NCBI GenBank assembly: GCA_007136145.1
Contig: SLHN01000248.1
Coordinates: 1 to 7,351, forward strand
Origin: Thioalkalivibrio sp.
GTDB taxonomy: Bacteria; Pseudomonadota; Gammaproteobacteria; Ectothiorhodospirales; Ectothiorhodospiraceae
DNA: 7,351 nucleotides
Reading direction: 5' to 3'
Position numbers and translations under genes: made by a program. Every line of letters starts with the position of its first letter. The first letter of the stretch is position 1. This document shows, in pieces, positions 6,425 to 7,351 of this stretch. The notes beneath the pieces are model-generated. The model was not told the origin of the DNA, ran no database searches, and worked only from the letters and a program-made list of their open reading frames with translations.

Positions 6425-6631
6425 GCCACGGAACGACACGGAAACCACGGAAGCTGAGGCGTGAACCGGATCAGGCCAGCCGTAGGGCGGAAGAGCACGG
6501 CGTCATCCGCCTGATGGCGTCCGTGCTGACCGTGGCCAGCTGACCACCCCGGCGCCAGTTGGCGGATGACGGCCTTCGGCCTGTTCCGCCCTACGCCTCT
6601 GAATCCTGGCCAATCCGTGTTCATCCGTGGC
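6425..6631. repeat. ~207-bp palindromic intergenic element, outer CACGGA-type inverted repeats
   Basis: The ends are inverted repeats: 6425-6442 against 6614-6631, matching 15 of 18 positions. The matching parts are GCCACGGA with TCCGTGGC and ACACGGA with TCCGTGT, separated by a mismatched 3-base spacer on both sides. On the left the CACGGA unit occurs three times (6427, 6437, 6446) at 9-10 base spacing. Nested inside is a second inverted repeat (6481-6595). There is no transposase and no convincing ORF, so this looks like a non-autonomous, MITE-like or REP-like dispersed element, or one repeat inserted into another. It fills most of the gene-free stretch between suhB and the oxidoreductase gene. 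No short target-site duplication was obvious. Confidence 0.55.
6481..6595. repeat. Inner palindromic repeat with CGTAGGGCGGAA / TTCCGCCCTACG ends (115 bp)
   Basis: The twelve-base termini at 6481-6492 and 6584-6595 are perfect inverted repeats. Each half also folds alone: GGCGGA (6486-6491) with TCCGCC (6506-6511), and GGCGGA (6561-6566) with TCCGCC (6585-6590) around GGCC-TTC-GGCC (6571-6581). A competing strong stem pairs 6494-6506 with 6514-6527, 13 pairs including one G-T and a single bulged base (6520), with a 7-base loop. As it lies in the 3' region of the minus-strand oxidoreductase gene and upstream of suhB, it could form RNA structure at that gene's 3' end. There is no T-run typical of an intrinsic terminator. 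Confidence 0.6.
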
Positions 6632-6698
6632 TAACGAGCATGAGAACCCGGAAGAATGAGGAGGCTCTGATGTTTGCGAGGCGACGCGACGCGGATGA

Positions 6699-7351
6699 CT
6701 ACAACAGCACTTTCTCGATGCCGCCGGCGCGTGCCTGGGTGATGAATTTCTGCTGCCAATCACTCCCGAGGAGACGGTTGGCCAGCTCGACGACGATGTA
6801 GTCGGTGTCGAGGCCGGTATCCTCGCGATATCTTGACAGCCCCTGCTGGCAGGCAGGGCAGGCGGTCAGGATCTTCACGTTGCCATCGTGGGCCCGGTCC
6901 TTGCCCGTGAGCGCCCGGATACCCTTTTGCAGCTCCTCCTGCTTGCGGAATCGGACCTGGGTCGCGATGTCCGGACGGCTGAGGGCGAAAGTGCCCGCTT
7001 CGCCACAGCACCGATCCGACTGCAGCACCGGCTGCCCGAGCAGTTCGTGAGCGACGTGGGTTGGGGCGTGAGTCTTCATCGGCGAGTGGCAGGGGTCGTG
7101 GTAGAGGTACTGTACCCCGGGCACGCCCTCGGTCTTCACGCCTTTCTCCATCAGGTACTCGTGGATGTCGAGCAGGCGACAGCCGGGAAAGATGCGTTCG
7201 AACTCATACTTCAGCATCTGATCCATGCAGGTACCACAGGAAACCACGACGGTCTTGATGTCCAGGTAGTTCAGCGTGGTCGCGATGCGATGGAACAACA
7301 CCCGGTTCTCGGTGGTGATCGCCTGACCCTTGGCGGTGTCGCCGTTGCCCA
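6699..7351 (-). CDS. DUF3683-like FAD/Fe-S oxidoreductase, C-terminal part (5' end outside window)
   Basis: The visible 216 residues are the C-terminal end of a protein whose frame stays open to the window edge. The GTG near 7301 is an internal valine codon (…TTENRVLFHRIATTLNYLD…), not a start. The region matches the cysteine-rich (CCG) iron-sulfur domain found at the C-terminus of large (about 1,200-1,300 aa) DUF3683 proteins. These carry a FAD-binding oxidoreductase domain earlier in the chain and resemble D-lactate/glycolate dehydrogenases and GlpC-type subunits. Visible motifs: VSCGTCMDQ (C38, C41), YHDPCHSP (C87), RCCGEAGTF (C114, C115) and ACPACQQGL (C164, C167), a spacing that fits Fe-S or heterodisulfide-reductase-type cluster binding. 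It ends GGIEKVLL, as recalled for family members. The substrate is unknown; the DUF3683 assignment rests on recalled similarity of the C-terminus because the diagnostic N-terminal parts are not in view. Confidence 0.85.
   Translation of the reverse strand, partial: GNGDTAKGQAITTENRVLFHRIATTLNYLDIKTVVVSCGTCMDQMLKYEFERIFPGCRLLDIHEYLMEKGVKTEGVPGVQYLYHDPCHSPMKTHAPTHVAHELLGQPVLQSDRCCGEAGTFALSRPDIATQVRFRKQEELQKGIRALTGKDRAHDGNVKILTACPACQQGLSRYREDTGLDTDYIVVELANRLLGSDWQQKFITQARAGGIEKVLL

Noticed and set aside
6670..6801. Small + strand ORF starting MFARRRDADD with a GGAGG just upstream
   Set aside because: Most of it lies antisense to the well-supported oxidoreductase gene and the product is a low-complexity shadow translation; the ribosome-site match is likely chance.

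Overview
The window looks like a chromosomal housekeeping segment from a GC-rich gammaproteobacterium. The gene order queA-tgt-yajC-secD-secF is the classic gammaproteobacterial arrangement, and every complete protein is full length and close in sequence to its E. coli counterpart. The GC-rich codon use, the adjacent suhB and the large DUF3683-type flavin/Fe-S oxidoreductase would fit a Chromatiales/Ectothiorhodospiraceae-like organism. That placement is inference, not a read-out.

Positions 1-1870 (+) hold the last two steps of the queuosine tRNA modification branch. The 3' part of queA overlaps tgt by 11 nt. A 164-nt gap follows (1871-2034) with a possible extended -10 promoter over the tgt stop codon and a two-tier hairpin. 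Positions 2035-5200 (+) hold yajC, secD and secF with 12-16 nt gaps. Together they encode the SecDF-YajC membrane complex that assists SecYEG export using the proton gradient. The queA-to-secF block probably forms one operon, perhaps with an internal promoter before yajC.

Positions 5201-5525 separate the convergent genes secF (+) and suhB (-). No gene is visible there. The stretch holds two diverged copies of a ~73-bp unit 128-129 bp apart, one carrying an NtrC-site-like dyad, and a 10-bp inverted repeat. suhB (inositol monophosphatase family) runs from 6329 down to 5526. Positions 6330-6698 are again non-coding and are dominated by a ~207-bp palindromic element with nested inverted repeats (outer CACGGA-type arms, inner GTAGGGCGGA-type arms). 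The window ends in the C-terminal 216 residues of a minus-strand DUF3683-like FAD/Fe-S oxidoreductase whose 5' part lies beyond 7351.

I found no defence system, CRISPR array, intact transposon, complete tRNA or convincing new multi-gene system. The items worth a second look are the two repeat-rich intergenic regions, the yajC leader, and a ~34-residue insertion in QueA.
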